A stretch of 64,000 bases of DNA from positions 434,001 through 498,000 of the forward strand of contig JBCCXL010000001.1 of the NCBI GenBank assembly GCA_039191605.1. Direction: 5' to 3'. Positions 28,779 through 38,853 of this stretch are shown piece by piece. This DNA is from JBCCXL01 sp039191605 (GTDB taxonomy: Bacteria; Acidobacteriota; Thermoanaerobaculia; Multivoradales; JAHZIX01). The notes under the pieces are model-generated. The model saw only the letters and a list, made by a program, of their open reading frames with translations. It was not told the origin of the DNA and ran no database searches. Position 1 is the first letter of the stretch, and every line of letters begins with the position of its first letter. Made by a program: the position numbers and the translations under genes.

Positions 28779-29078
28779 GGCTACATCAGCTCCTTGAGGG
28801 TTGATCGCTGGAGAAGGCCAACGAGGCCATTCTCCCGATAGACCGCCGACAGAGGTCTGGTGGAGTCTGGCGGTCGCCCCCTCGCTTCGCGGTCGAGGAG
28901 GGCTAAAGGCCTGACGCATCGAAATGCGCGAGGCTTCGTGATGGTCGGGTTGTTGAAGCGGGTTACGGACGAAGGCGAAATGGGTCCAGGCAGTGACGGG
29001 ATCGCTGAAATGCGACCAGAAGGCCGATCTCGGAGAAGCTCTATAAGGTGATGTAACAAGCGGTCCCGAGCTTGGTGC
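28779..29078. other. Gap between the Rrf2 regulator and sufB
   Basis: 300 bases without a recognised gene. The only open minus-strand frame here has no ribosome site and no family likeness. No consensus promoter was seen, so sufB may be read through from the regulator's promoter. Confidence 0.5.
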
Positions 29079-29546
29079 TTAGCCTCCAGCAGTGATCGGG
29101 CCGTCGGTCTTACGCTCGATGTTCACCAGAGCCGAAGGCGAGGGCGTACGCCCCATCTCTGCAAGAGTTACGGCCTCTAAAGCGGAGCGGATCACCTCAT
29201 TGATGCGCTGCCAATTGCTGCGCACCTGGCAGAAGGAAGCGATTCCGCAATCTCCCGCCGCATCGTCGATGCACTCGGTGATGCCGATGGGGCCCTCGAT
29301 GGCGGTGATCACTTCCACCACGCTGATTTCTTCTGGCGGTCGTGCCACCCGGTACCCGCCCTTGACGCCACGTTGCGAGACCAACAATTCCGCTCGCGAC
29401 AGCGTCTTGAGGATCTTGCTCACCATGGGCGCTGGCAGCCGAGTCTCGTCCGCCAGCTCCTGCGCAGTGAACTGGCGATCCGGCTGCATCCCGAGATGGT
29501 TCAGCAGCACGATTCCATAATCGGTTTGGCGGGTGATACGAATCAT
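29079..29546 (-). CDS. Rrf2-family Fe-S-sensing regulator of the SUF operon
   Basis: 155 residues from the ATG at 29546 (AAGAGA upstream); a longer reading adds an unlikely 23 residues. The N-terminal winged helix-turn-helix shows MIRITRQTDYGIVLLNHL, FTAQELADETRLPAPMVSKILKTLSRAELLVSQRGVKGGYRVAR. Three cysteines, in ECIDDAAGDCGIASFCQVRSNW, match the [2Fe-2S] ligand pattern of IscR and related SUF regulators. Such proteins repress Fe-S assembly genes when cluster supply is adequate. Its own promoter at 29633-29660 has a palindrome at the start site, so autoregulation is likely. The 20-residue C-terminal tail is unstructured. Confidence 0.92.
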   Translation of the reverse strand: MIRITRQTDYGIVLLNHLGMQPDRQFTAQELADETRLPAPMVSKILKTLSRAELLVSQRGVKGGYRVARPPEEISVVEVITAIEGPIGITECIDDAAGDCGIASFCQVRSNWQRINEVIRSALEAVTLAEMGRTPSPSALVNIERKTDGPITAGG

Positions 29547-29606
29547 CGAGGGTCTCTTATCTTGGGTCGTTGCGAGGCTCGGCAGTTGAGCTTTTTGTGG
29601 ATCATG

Positions 29607-29626
29607 TGGTACCAAATTGGTCCAAT
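29607..29626. promoter_or_regulatory. Candidate Rrf2 operator (paired palindromes at the transcription start)
   Basis: Two adjoining palindromes, tggtacca (29607-29614) and attggtccaat (29616-29626), share a TGGT/ACCA core at about one helical turn. They cover the predicted start point. A related box, gactttggtc (29661-29670), flanks the -35 element. Binding by the adjacent Rrf2 protein is inference. Confidence 0.45.
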
Positions 29627-29632
29627 TTTTGA

Positions 29633-29660
29633 ATCATAGTTCAGCCGGGGAAGAAGTCAA
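29633..29660 (-). promoter_or_regulatory. Sigma-70-type promoter of the SUF regulator/operon
   Basis: On the minus strand TTGACT (29660-29655), 16 bases, TATGAT (29638-29633). The predicted start near 29626 leaves a leader of about 80 bases to the Rrf2 ATG. This is among the best promoter matches in the window. Confidence 0.7.
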
Positions 29661-29935
29661 GACTTTGGTCTCAAAAAGCGAGTCGACTACGCAGAGCGCT
29701 GCACTTATTTGAGATTCGGCCCACGGGTTCGGGAGCGAACTCTCTCGCTGACGGGCCACATTCCCAAGGACCATCCCCTCGGCTCCACCTATTTCACCAG
29801 ATCTCCGCCTTCAGCGGTGGCTTAGCTAACGCCGCTTAATCATCTTCGTCTCGGCCTGCTCGCCGGATGAGCTTTCATTCAAGCCCTCCTCACCCGCTCT
29901 CTACCCTCCCGAGGCCTCAACGAGGGGAAAGCACT

Positions 29936-31033
29936 TCAGGGGGTTCGCGCCCCCAGATCGAAGGGAAGCCTTGCTCGTTGGCTGTTTTTTCCCAACAGAA
30001 CCGCGACCCAACGGTACTCGTCGGAGTTTTCCATCAGGATCTTGAAGATCATGGTAAGGGGAACCGAGAGCAACATCCCAATGGGCCCCCAAACCCAGCC
30101 CCAGAACACCAGCGATGCGAAAACCACCAAGGTCGAAAGACCGAAACGTCTCCCCATGAGGTTGGGCTCGATGAAGTTGCCGACGACCACGTTGATGACC
30201 AAATACCCCAGCGCGGTGGCCAATGCCGTAGCGACTCCCATCTGGATGACGGCCAGCAGGGTGGCGGGGACCGCCGCGAAGATCGAGCCGAGGGTCGGAA
30301 TGTAGTTGAAGAGGAAGGCCACCAATCCCCACATCATGGGGAAATCCACCCCGAGATAGAGCATCCAAAGCCAAACCGCTAATCCGGTGGCGAGACTCAC
30401 GAGGGTCTTGATGGCGAGGTAGTGCTGCACCTCCCTCAACACTGAAGCCAGTCGCTGGATATCCACCTGATTACCAAAGGCCCGGCGAATCTTGTCGATG
30501 AAGCCCGCCGCCTCGAAGAGCATGAAGGTGAGGGTGAGGAGCACCAAGACCGTATTGGAGAGCACCCCTGCAACACCGCGGAGAGTCCCCGCAGCGAGAT
30601 CGACAATCTCGTCAGCGTTGACAAAGCTGCTGAGCTCCAGGCTATCGATGCCGATATCCAGACCGACAACCCAAGTTTCGATGTCCGCCGCGATGGTCTC
30701 GATGCGCTGCTGGTACTTCGGCGCCTCCCGAGTGAGAGTGTCTGAGGATCCAGCGACCAGAGCCACCACACCTCCGCCGACTCCGATCACCGCCATCAAG
30801 GTGAGCAATACCGCCGGAACCCGCGGTACGCCATACTCCTGAAGCCAAGCCAGCAAAGGCAAGCTGATCACCGCAAGGAAGATGGAGAGTACGAAGGGCT
30901 GCAGAATATCCGCCGCGGCCCGCAGCCCGGCGATGATCACCACCGTACAGGCCAGGGTGAGCAGGATCTGCGCTCCTCGGGAGAGCCCTCCGAGACGCCG
31001 GCCTCTTTCTTTCACTCCATCTTCACGCTTCAC
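29936..31033 (-). CDS. AI-2E family transporter (PerM-like permease)
   Basis: 365 residues starting at a GTG (31033) that overlaps the upstream stop by four bases. Seven to eight hydrophobic helices are visible: two or three at the N-terminus (AQILLTLACTVVIIAGLRA and ILQPFVLSIFLAVISLPLLAWL), then a soluble stretch of about 100 residues, then a dense C-terminal block with MMWGLVAFLFNYIPTLGSIFAAVP and VIQMGVATALATALGYLVINVVVGNFIEPNLMGRRFGLSTLVVF, the family signature. Members range from quorum-signal exporters to Na+/H+ antiporters, so the substrate is unknown. It forms an operon with the small membrane protein before it. Confidence 0.92.
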   Translation of the reverse strand: MKREDGVKERGRRLGGLSRGAQILLTLACTVVIIAGLRAAADILQPFVLSIFLAVISLPLLAWLQEYGVPRVPAVLLTLMAVIGVGGGVVALVAGSSDTLTREAPKYQQRIETIAADIETWVVGLDIGIDSLELSSFVNADEIVDLAAGTLRGVAGVLSNTVLVLLTLTFMLFEAAGFIDKIRRAFGNQVDIQRLASVLREVQHYLAIKTLVSLATGLAVWLWMLYLGVDFPMMWGLVAFLFNYIPTLGSIFAAVPATLLAVIQMGVATALATALGYLVINVVVGNFIEPNLMGRRFGLSTLVVFASLVFWGWVWGPIGMLLSVPLTMIFKILMENSDEYRWVAVLLGKNSQRARLPFDLGARTP

Positions 31034-31482
31034 CGCGCAGCTCTCCCACCGATGTCAGTGAACGCTCGAAGCAGGACGAGACCACCGAGGCCTACGAGTA
31101 GCGCGGGCCACGACGACCGGAAGGTGAGCCCCGCAACCTGCAGAGTGTTCACCAACAACCACAGGCCAATGAAAGACAGGGCGGCTCCGCCACTTACCTT
31201 GCGATCCTCGCCGAGGAGTCGCTGAACGCCCAGAGCAACGACCGCTAACGGCCACAAACGCCACAGCTGCTCCACTTCAACAAAGCCGAAGGTCTCCAGG
31301 AAAAAGAGCAGGCCACAGATAATCAGCGTTAGCCCAACGACCAGCCGCAACAAAATCACCGGCCAGAAGCGCTGTTTCGGCGTTTCGCCTCCAGCTCCAG
31401 CGGCGGCTGAAGGGGAGGCGGAAAGCGCTACAGGGGCCTCAGCAGCAGGGGACGGGGGGGTAAGGGGAGGAGGTTGAGTCAT
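31030..31482 (-). CDS. Small membrane protein with LiaI/LiaF-like transmembrane region
   Basis: 150 residues from the ATG at 31482. A Pro/Ala-rich N-terminal tail of about 35 residues precedes three or four hydrophobic helices: PVILLRLVVGLTLIICGLLFFLETFG, LWPLAVVALGVQRLL, ALSFIGLWLLVNTLQVAG and WPALLVGLGGLVLLRAF. The pattern resembles DUF5668/LiaF-type transmembrane regions involved in envelope-stress sensing in other bacteria. It overlaps the permease gene by four bases. Function is inferred only from topology. Confidence 0.75.
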   Translation of the reverse strand: MTQPPPLTPPSPAAEAPVALSASPSAAAGAGGETPKQRFWPVILLRLVVGLTLIICGLLFFLETFGFVEVEQLWRLWPLAVVALGVQRLLGEDRKVSGGAALSFIGLWLLVNTLQVAGLTFRSSWPALLVGLGGLVLLRAFTDIGGRAAR

Positions 31483-31551
31483 CGCGGTGGCTTGAGAACA
31501 GAAAGGGTGAGACTGGGTGGCCGCCGAACAAACGCGGAGCCTGAGCTCACG

Positions 31552-31647
31552 GTGGGCGCCGAGCAGTGGGCGCCGAGCAGTGGGCGCCGAGCAGTGGGCG
31601 CCGAGCAGTGGGCGCCGAGCAGTGGGCGCCGAGCAGTGGGCGCCGAG
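31552..31647. repeat. 14-bp minisatellite, nearly seven copies
   Basis: Six exact copies of gtgggcgccgagca (31552-31635) followed by a 12-base partial copy (31636-31647). It lies between the divergent membrane-protein and DinB-like genes, about 70 bases upstream of the former's start. The perfect identity suggests recent expansion. Confidence 0.97.
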
Positions 31648-31733
31648 GATGTTAGCAGCCTCCATAGAATTTCTGTCGCGGGCTTCGAAAACCCTGTGCA
31701 GCTGGCGCCAAGCTGCGATGGTAATCTGACGGC

Positions 31734-32270
31734 ATGAGCGAATCAGCATCTCCTGTCACCACGGCCCTCTCTCTAGGCCCCTGTGACGACGTGCGCGAGC
31801 TAGCCGCACGCTACCTGGAAGAGTACGTCGCCAAGATTCGAGTCTTCCTCCAGGTCACCGACGACTCTGCCCTCTGGCAGCGGCCGCGGGAGGGAACCAA
31901 TTCCCTCGGGAATCTGCTGCTCCATCTTTCGGGCAACCTCGAGCTTTGGATCAACAACAGCCTGGGGAACGGGACCTACCAACGGGATCGGGGCGCCGAG
32001 TTCTCTACCGATCAGGGAGCTGGAAAAGAGGAGCTCCTGATTCGCCTCGAGGAAGTCGTAGCGCGCTGCCGCGCCACTCTGATGGAATTTCCGCAGAAGC
32101 AGCTGAGCGCAAGGATCGATGTCCAAGGCTACGAGATGGACGGTCTTGGGATCATCGTCCACGCCGTGGAGCACATGAGCTACCACACTGGTCAGATCGC
32201 CTGGGCAGTGAAGGGCGCTAGCCCAGAAGGCGCGGCGATCGAGCTCTATCCACAGCACGCCGACGAATAG
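31734..32270 (+). CDS. DinB-like (DUF1572) metal-binding four-helix protein
   Basis: 178 residues. Predicted all-helical, with the histidine pattern of DinB/YfiT-like proteins: LLLHLSGNLELWI, then HAVEHMSYHTGQIAWAVKG near the C-terminus. The first histidine and the later HxxxH-type pair could bind a divalent metal. DinB-superfamily members include bacillithiol and mycothiol S-transferases, but this DUF1572-type branch has no established substrate. Single gene, divergent from the small membrane protein across the minisatellite. Confidence 0.82.
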   Translation: MSESASPVTTALSLGPCDDVRELAARYLEEYVAKIRVFLQVTDDSALWQRPREGTNSLGNLLLHLSGNLELWINNSLGNGTYQRDRGAEFSTDQGAGKEELLIRLEEVVARCRATLMEFPQKQLSARIDVQGYEMDGLGIIVHAVEHMSYHTGQIAWAVKGASPEGAAIELYPQHADE

Positions 32271-32469
32271 GCCCGATCCGGCCCCTGAGCAGACTGCACT
32301 ACCTCAACTTGCGAGGCGGCGCGGCTTGCTCTATTGTTGAGCGCGTTTCGCTGTTTTCCGGCTCCTCACAGCCGGTCTATGCTTCCTTGCTCTTGGCCCC
32401 ACCCTTGGAGCCTATTTTCCATCCCCCCCACCAAGCCCTTCGGCGGCCTGGTTGGAAGGTCCCCCAATC

Positions 32470-35058
32470 GTGAGCTCCCCCACCCCCCCGTCAACGGGAA
32501 CCTCCACGGACATGGAGTGGTTCTACCGGATGGCGGAGGTCTCCCATGCCATCATTGCCGTAGTTCGAGGTGAGGAAATCACCTACGCGAACCCGGCCTG
32601 CGGAAAGCTGCTGGCCTGCGACCGCAATGAGTTGATCGGTAAATCACCGGTCGTCTTTGCTCACCCTCGCTTTCGTGATGCGGTCGCGGGTCGAATCCGG
32701 GCGCGCTACGCTGGCGAGGAGGTGAATTCCGCCTTCGATGTCGAAGTGCTGGACTCCGACGGGGAGACCCATTGGTTGCGCTATACCTCCACCTTCATCG
32801 AGGTGGACGGCGAGCCGGCCATCGTCCTCACCGGCATCGACGACACCGAGCGCAGAGATTCGGAAGAGCGACTGCGACTGCTGGTCAGCGGAACCGCCGC
32901 GGTGACGGGGCAGGATTTCTTCGACTCCCTCACTCGGCACATGGTGCAGGCCCTCGGTGTTGGCTATGCCTTTGTCGCCGAATGCACCGATCTCACCAGC
33001 GGCTCTCTGCGCTCCCTCTCCTTCTGGGATCGAGATCAGCACGGCTCCGCTTTCGAGTGCCGCCTGCCGGACGGGCCCCTTCCCTCAGCAAGCGAAGATG
33101 AAGACATCGTTTTCCTTCCGGAGAACGTGACCAGCCATATCCCCGAGAGCGTGCTGCTCCGAGAGCGCAGCGCAGACGCCTACCTCGGCTGCCCGCTGCG
33201 CGACTCCGGCGGCTCGTTGATCGGATTCCTCGCGGTCTTTCACGATGGCCCCTTCGCCCGCGGCATGATCGGTGAGTCGGTGATCAAGATCTTCGCCGCC
33301 CGAGCCGCCGCGGAGATCGAGGCGCTGCGAGCCGAGCGCGCCTTGGCGACCGAGAAGGAGCACGCGGTGGTCACCCTGGCGTCCATCGCCGACGGCGTGC
33401 TGCGCACCGACTCCCGGGGCATTATCGACTGGGTCAACCCTGCCGCCGAACGAATCGTCGGCTGGAGTCAGGAAGAAGCCCTAGGGCACTCCATCGACGA
33501 TGTCTACGCACCGGTGGACGAGGCGAGCGGGAAGGCTCTACCGAGCAGTATTCACCCCTGCCTTCGGGGCGAGCGAAGCCCTGAAGGGCCGGTGGTCAAG
33601 CGGGTTCAGCGGCGCGGAGACGGAGAGCAATTCCTGGTCCAGGAGACGGTGGCACCGCTGCTGCGCCACGGCGAGATCCGCGGCGCCGTCGTGGTGGTCA
33701 AGGACGTCAGCGAGCTGAAAAAGATGGAGCGCGAGGTCCAATACCTAGCGAGCCACGATCGGCTCACCGGCCTGCTCAACCGCAGCGAGCTGGAGCTGAC
33801 CCTCGACCGGGCGCTGAGGGAGGTGCGCGAAAGCGGTGAGCGCTACGTGCTCTGCCAAGTTGATCTGGACGGCTTCAAGCTGATCAACGATACCTGCGGC
33901 CATCACGCGGGAGACGAGCTTCTGCGCCAGGTCACCGAGCTACTGCAGGCCCGCACTCGCTCCGTGGATCTGGTGGCCCGTTTAGGGGGTGACGAGTTTG
34001 CCATCCTCTTCGGCCGCTGCTCCCCCGGCCAGGCCAAGACCTTCGTCCGGGCCCTGCGCCAAGGTTTATCTCAGCTTCGCTTCCGCTGGGAAGATCGTCT
34101 CTTCGAGATCTCCGCCGCCTTTGGTCTGGTGCCCCTGAGCTCGACGATCACCTCCGTGACCCAGCTCCTGGCGGACGTCGACGGTGCCTGTATCGTCGCC
34201 AAGGAGCGCGGCCGCAACCGCATCCATGAAGCCCGGGCCGGGGATCAGGCGGTGGCCGAGCACCACGGCCAAATGCAATGGGTGCACCGCATTCACCAGG
34301 CCTTCGCGGACGAGCGCTTCGTTCTCTACGCTCAGCCCATCCTTCCCCTGCAGCCGAATCATGAGCCGATGCACGAGATCTTCCTTCGTCTGGTGGAGCC
34401 CGACGGCGAGATCGTGCCCCCCGGCGACCTGATTCAGGCGGCGGAACGCTACCGCATGATCACCGACATCGATCGGTGGGTCGTCCACGCCGCACTGAAG
34501 GCCATCTCCGCCATGGAGGACCCCGGCAACGATGGGCTCAAGCCCATCTTCACCATCAACCTCTCGGGCCAATCCCTCGGCGAGGAACGCTTCCTGGAAG
34601 ATATCGTCAGCCAGCTGAGAGCTTCCGGGGTCTCGCCGCGGCAGCTCTGCTTCGAGATCACCGAGACCGCAGCGATCGCAAACCTCGGCCGCGCCACGCT
34701 CTTCTTCTCGGTGCTGCGGGATATCGGAGTCCGCTTCGTGCTCGATGACTTCGGCAGCGGGCTTTCCTCCTTCGCCTACCTGCGAAGCCTGCCGGTGGAC
34801 TTTCTGAAGATCGACGGGGAGTTGGTGCGAGACGCCGGCGCTGATCCCATCCAGCAGGCCCTGGTGGAATCGATTCATAACGTCGGCCGGGTGCTCGGTA
34901 TCCGAACCATCGGCGAGTGTGTGGAGACGGAAAGCACCTTGGACGTGCTGCGCCGAGTGGGTCTAGATTACGCCCAAGGCTTCTGGTTAGGCCGCCCCAA
35001 GGCGATCACCACGGTATCCGACGCTCTCAGCGACCTCGGCCGCAAGCCCACCGGCTGA
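32470..35058 (+). CDS. PAS-GAF-PAS-GGDEF-EAL sensor protein (cyclic-di-GMP)
   Basis: 862 residues from a GTG at 32470, chosen because GGAAGG lies 10 bases upstream; a TTG at 32452 and ATG at 32512 are alternatives. Domains in order: PAS (about 15-130), GAF (about 140-300), second PAS (about 305-425), GGDEF (about 440-600) and EAL (about 610-855). ARLGGDEFA is intact, and the inhibitory RSVD (RxxD) site precedes it, so feedback-regulated diguanylate cyclase activity is plausible. The EAL signature reads EIFLRL, retaining the glutamate; INLSGQSL, FEITETAA, LDDFGSG, LKIDGE and GECVET keep the other phosphodiesterase residues. The protein has no membrane segment, so it is a cytoplasmic sensor. 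Signal unknown. Confidence 0.93.
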   Translation: MSSPTPPSTGTSTDMEWFYRMAEVSHAIIAVVRGEEITYANPACGKLLACDRNELIGKSPVVFAHPRFRDAVAGRIRARYAGEEVNSAFDVEVLDSDGETHWLRYTSTFIEVDGEPAIVLTGIDDTERRDSEERLRLLVSGTAAVTGQDFFDSLTRHMVQALGVGYAFVAECTDLTSGSLRSLSFWDRDQHGSAFECRLPDGPLPSASEDEDIVFLPENVTSHIPESVLLRERSADAYLGCPLRDSGGSLIGFLAVFHDGPFARGMIGESVIKIFAARAAAEIEALRAERALATEKEHAVVTLASIADGVLRTDSRGIIDWVNPAAERIVGWSQEEALGHSIDDVYAPVDEASGKALPSSIHPCLRGERSPEGPVVKRVQRRGDGEQFLVQETVAPLLRHGEIRGAVVVVKDVSELKKMEREVQYLASHDRLTGLLNRSELELTLDRALREVRESGERYVLCQVDLDGFKLINDTCGHHAGDELLRQVTELLQARTRSVDLVARLGGDEFAILFGRCSPGQAKTFVRALRQGLSQLRFRWEDRLFEISAAFGLVPLSSTITSVTQLLADVDGACIVAKERGRNRIHEARAGDQAVAEHHGQMQWVHRIHQAFADERFVLYAQPILPLQPNHEPMHEIFLRLVEPDGEIVPPGDLIQAAERYRMITDIDRWVVHAALKAISAMEDPGNDGLKPIFTINLSGQSLGEERFLEDIVSQLRASGVSPRQLCFEITETAAIANLGRATLFFSVLRDIGVRFVLDDFGSGLSSFAYLRSLPVDFLKIDGELVRDAGADPIQQALVESIHNVGRVLGIRTIGECVETESTLDVLRRVGLDYAQGFWLGRPKAITTVSDALSDLGRKPTG

Positions 35059-35215
35059 GGTAGCGCTCGGTTTCTGGGCGACGCCCGCCTCTCTGACCAC
35101 CCGCGGAAGCGCCGGTGCGCTTCGATGGAGCTCAGCAACCCTTGCGGCTGAGCAGCAGTGCGTGACCTAAGAGCTCGCAGCTCATAGAAATTCTGCGAAA
35201 AGCACTGCCCAATGA

Positions 35216-35254
35216 ATCGAGGGCCGCCCCGATCTCTCGGTAGCGGCCCTCGAT
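35216..35254. terminator. Hairpin between convergent genes, possible bidirectional terminator
   Basis: A perfect 12-bp stem (atcgagggccgc / gcggccctcgat) with a 15-base loop. No T-run follows, so termination would need another factor. Confidence 0.45.
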
Positions 35255-35308
35255 AGATGGTCCGGCAAGCGCCCGACCGTCAGCGTCTCTGTCTTCTCAA
35301 CCCTAACT

Positions 35309-35376
35309 CAGCCTGGAGCCAGCACAGCCTGGAGCCAGCACAGCCTGAAGCCAGCACAGCCTGAAGCCAGCACAGC
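35309..35376. repeat. 16-bp tandem repeat downstream of pckA
   Basis: Four copies of cagcctgRagccagca (two with G, two with A at the variable base), plus a four-base partial. The array ends 11 bases before the pckA stop codon region. Confidence 0.95.
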
Positions 35377-35387
35377 GGAAGGCGGTC

Positions 35388-37016
<1,629 letters not shown>

Positions 37017-37339
37017 GGGATACCTCGACAGGAGAGAGAAATGGCAGGGAGAAATTTTAGCGGTAGGAGCAGGGCGGTGATTTCCGCACCGGGAGTCGGT
37101 CCCGCGACAGGCGAGTGACCGAGCCCGGAGAGTGTAACGCAAAAGACCGGGGGGCCGCAGGCATCGATTCACCGAGAACGCTGATTCACGATGGGCGCCC
37201 CTGCCACCGCATCACATCGGCCTAGCGGCATTGGGCACGGTGACCCTCTCCCCCCAATCCGTGCACTGCTTCGACGCCTTTGAGGCCTTAGAACTCCAGC
37301 CTTCTCAAGCCTTCTTCTTCGGCTTCCTTCGGCTTCGGC
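37017..37339. other. Intergenic region upstream of pckA
   Basis: 323 bases between pckA and the crotonase gene. No consensus-strength promoter was found. Just past the crotonase stop, the Lys-codon-rich sequence (ccgaagaagaa type) is repeated in the untranslated region. Confidence 0.5.
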
Positions 37340-38107
37340 TTATTTCTTCTTCGGTTTATTGAGGCGCTGCACCAGCGCGTGCAGATTCTCCTGAGCCTCG
37401 GCGGAGAACCAGCCGTCCAGCAGCTCCTGCCGAGAGCTCGCCTCTCCTTGGCGGTAAATATCGGCGATGGCCGCTCGGGCCAGCCGGCGGGTTCGAGAGA
37501 AGGCCTCCGCCGGCAGCGCAAGCTTCTCTCGACAGCGCTCCTGCGCTCGGGGAACCACCGCTTCGGGCTCCACCAGCTCATCCACCAGTCCGGCCGCCAG
37601 CGCTTCCTCCGGATTTCCCATATAGCCCTCCGCACCCCAGCGAAGGGCCTGAACGGGCCCCACCAGATGCTGTAGAGCCTCGAAGATCATCGGCGGCAAC
37701 GGCAGCCCGACCCGCACCTCATTGAGGCCGATCTTGAATCGACCGCGGGCCATGATGCGCTCGTCGCAGGCGGTCGCCAATACGCACCCTCCCGCGGGGC
37801 TATGGCCGGTGATCGCGGCGACCACCGGAATCGGAGAGGTGGCCAATAGCTCCTGAATCGCCCAGAAATCGTCAAAGGCGGTCGCCAGCGCTGATCGATC
37901 CAGCGGCAGCAGGCTGGGAACGTCGAGACCACCGCTAAACATCCCAGGAGCCCCGGCCAACACCAATGCCCTAGGCCCCGCTCCCTCTTCAAAAGAAGTC
38001 TCCAGGCTCGACCGCAGGCCCGCCAAAAGTGCCGGATCGAGGGCGTTGGCCGGCGGATGCTGGAGGGTCAGGGTACGCACCGCACCTTCGTCGTGGATAT
38101 CGATCAA
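37340..38107 (-). CDS. Enoyl-CoA hydratase/isomerase family protein (crotonase fold), TTG start
   Basis: 255 residues from a TTG at 38107 that sits five bases after a perfect AAGGAGA ribosome site; upstream in-frame codons give a poor, low-complexity extension. Crotonase landmarks are HPPANALDPALL, the first oxyanion-hole strand VLAGAPGMFSGGLDVPSL, and the second, ITGHSPAGGCVLATACDERIMA. The FKIGLNEVRVGLPLP segment offers one glutamate, fitting an isomerase or a single-acid enzyme more than a two-glutamate hydratase. The C-terminus is lysine-rich (NKPKKK). Likely acts on acyl-CoA in fatty-acid breakdown; no beta-oxidation partners are adjacent. Confidence 0.88.
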   Translation of the reverse strand: MIDIHDEGAVRTLTLQHPPANALDPALLAGLRSSLETSFEEGAGPRALVLAGAPGMFSGGLDVPSLLPLDRSALATAFDDFWAIQELLATSPIPVVAAITGHSPAGGCVLATACDERIMARGRFKIGLNEVRVGLPLPPMIFEALQHLVGPVQALRWGAEGYMGNPEEALAAGLVDELVEPEAVVPRAQERCREKLALPAEAFSRTRRLARAAIADIYRQGEASSRQELLDGWFSAEAQENLHALVQRLNKPKKK

Positions 38108-38343
38108 GAGAGTCTCCTTTGCTGGTGAGAAAACGGCGACCGAACCAGAAGCGAGCGCCGATGCCTTGCGAGTCGCCGGTGTCTTGAGAGTCGATGCCTT
38201 GAGAGAGTCGAGAGCATTCGGAGGAACCTTAGCCCAACAGGTGGTCAAAGGAAGCCTCCAGGACCCAAGGAGAGATGAGGGAGATCTTGAGCCTATGCTA
38301 GGATTTCTATGCGCCGCCCCACTTTTCGGGCGGCGTCCTTCAC

Positions 38344-38853
38344 ATGGTAGCTCCTCATTCCCATCGGCCTGCGGGGCATTCGTCCCGGTGGGGCCGCATC
38401 TTCGCTGGTAGCGTCCTGCTTCTGAGCCTCGGCCTGGTTCTTTGGCTGACGCTCCAGCCCCACGCCCACAGCGGCCCTGGTCCCCGGGGGAATCATTGGG
38501 TCCCCTTTTCTGAAGCGGCCGCGGCGCTGCGCGCCGCCTGGGCCCAGGGCAACCCCTGGAGCCACCCAGCAGTGCGCTTCTGGGTCGAACAGATGATCGG
38601 CAACGTCGTCGTCTTCATGCCCCTGGGGGGCAGCCTCTACGGATGGCTCGCTAGCGCCGCACAGCCGCCGAGAGCACTGCGCCGAATCGCTTTGGCGACC
38701 GCCGGTGGCGCGATCGTGAGCCTTGCCGTCGAGACTATCCAGCTAGCGCTGCCGAGCCGAGCGACGGATGTCGATGACCTGATCCTCAATACCCTCGGCG
38801 CCGGCCTCGGTGCAACCCTGACCAGCGGCTGGCTGCGATGGCGACGGCAATGA
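38344..38853 (+). CDS. VanZ-like membrane protein (first of two)
   Basis: 169 residues. VanZ-family pattern: helix 1 (IFAGSVLLLSLGLVLWLTLQP), a short outer loop with NHWVPF, then EQMIGNVVVFMPLGGSLYGWL, then ALATAGGAIVSLAVETIQLALPSRATDVDDLILNTLGAGLGA. The last stretch is the most conserved (E-Q, R-x-x-D-x-D-D-x-x-x-N-x-x-G). VanZ proteins confer low teicoplanin resistance in some hosts, but most homologues have no known role. Four-base overlap with the next gene if that starts at 38850. Confidence 0.88.
   Translation: MVAPHSHRPAGHSSRWGRIFAGSVLLLSLGLVLWLTLQPHAHSGPGPRGNHWVPFSEAAAALRAAWAQGNPWSHPAVRFWVEQMIGNVVVFMPLGGSLYGWLASAAQPPRALRRIALATAGGAIVSLAVETIQLALPSRATDVDDLILNTLGAGLGATLTSGWLRWRRQ

Larger units (their letters stand above)
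29547..29935. other. Regulatory intergenic region upstream of the SUF regulator
   Basis: 389 bases between the permease stop and the Rrf2 start. It holds the promoter and candidate operators described separately. The rest, 29671-29935, shows no gene or repeat. Confidence 0.6.
35059..35387. other. Intergenic region between convergent sensor and pckA genes
   Basis: 329 bases with no gene. It contains a strong hairpin (35216-35254) and a 16-bp tandem repeat (35309-35376), each listed separately. Confidence 0.7.

Noticed and set aside
28781..29059. Minus-strand 92-residue frame between rrf2 and sufB
   Set aside because: No ribosome site, no family likeness, and unusual composition for the operon.
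31552..31647. Tandem repeat considered as a CRISPR array
   Set aside because: The 14-bp units are contiguous without spacers, and no cas genes are nearby.
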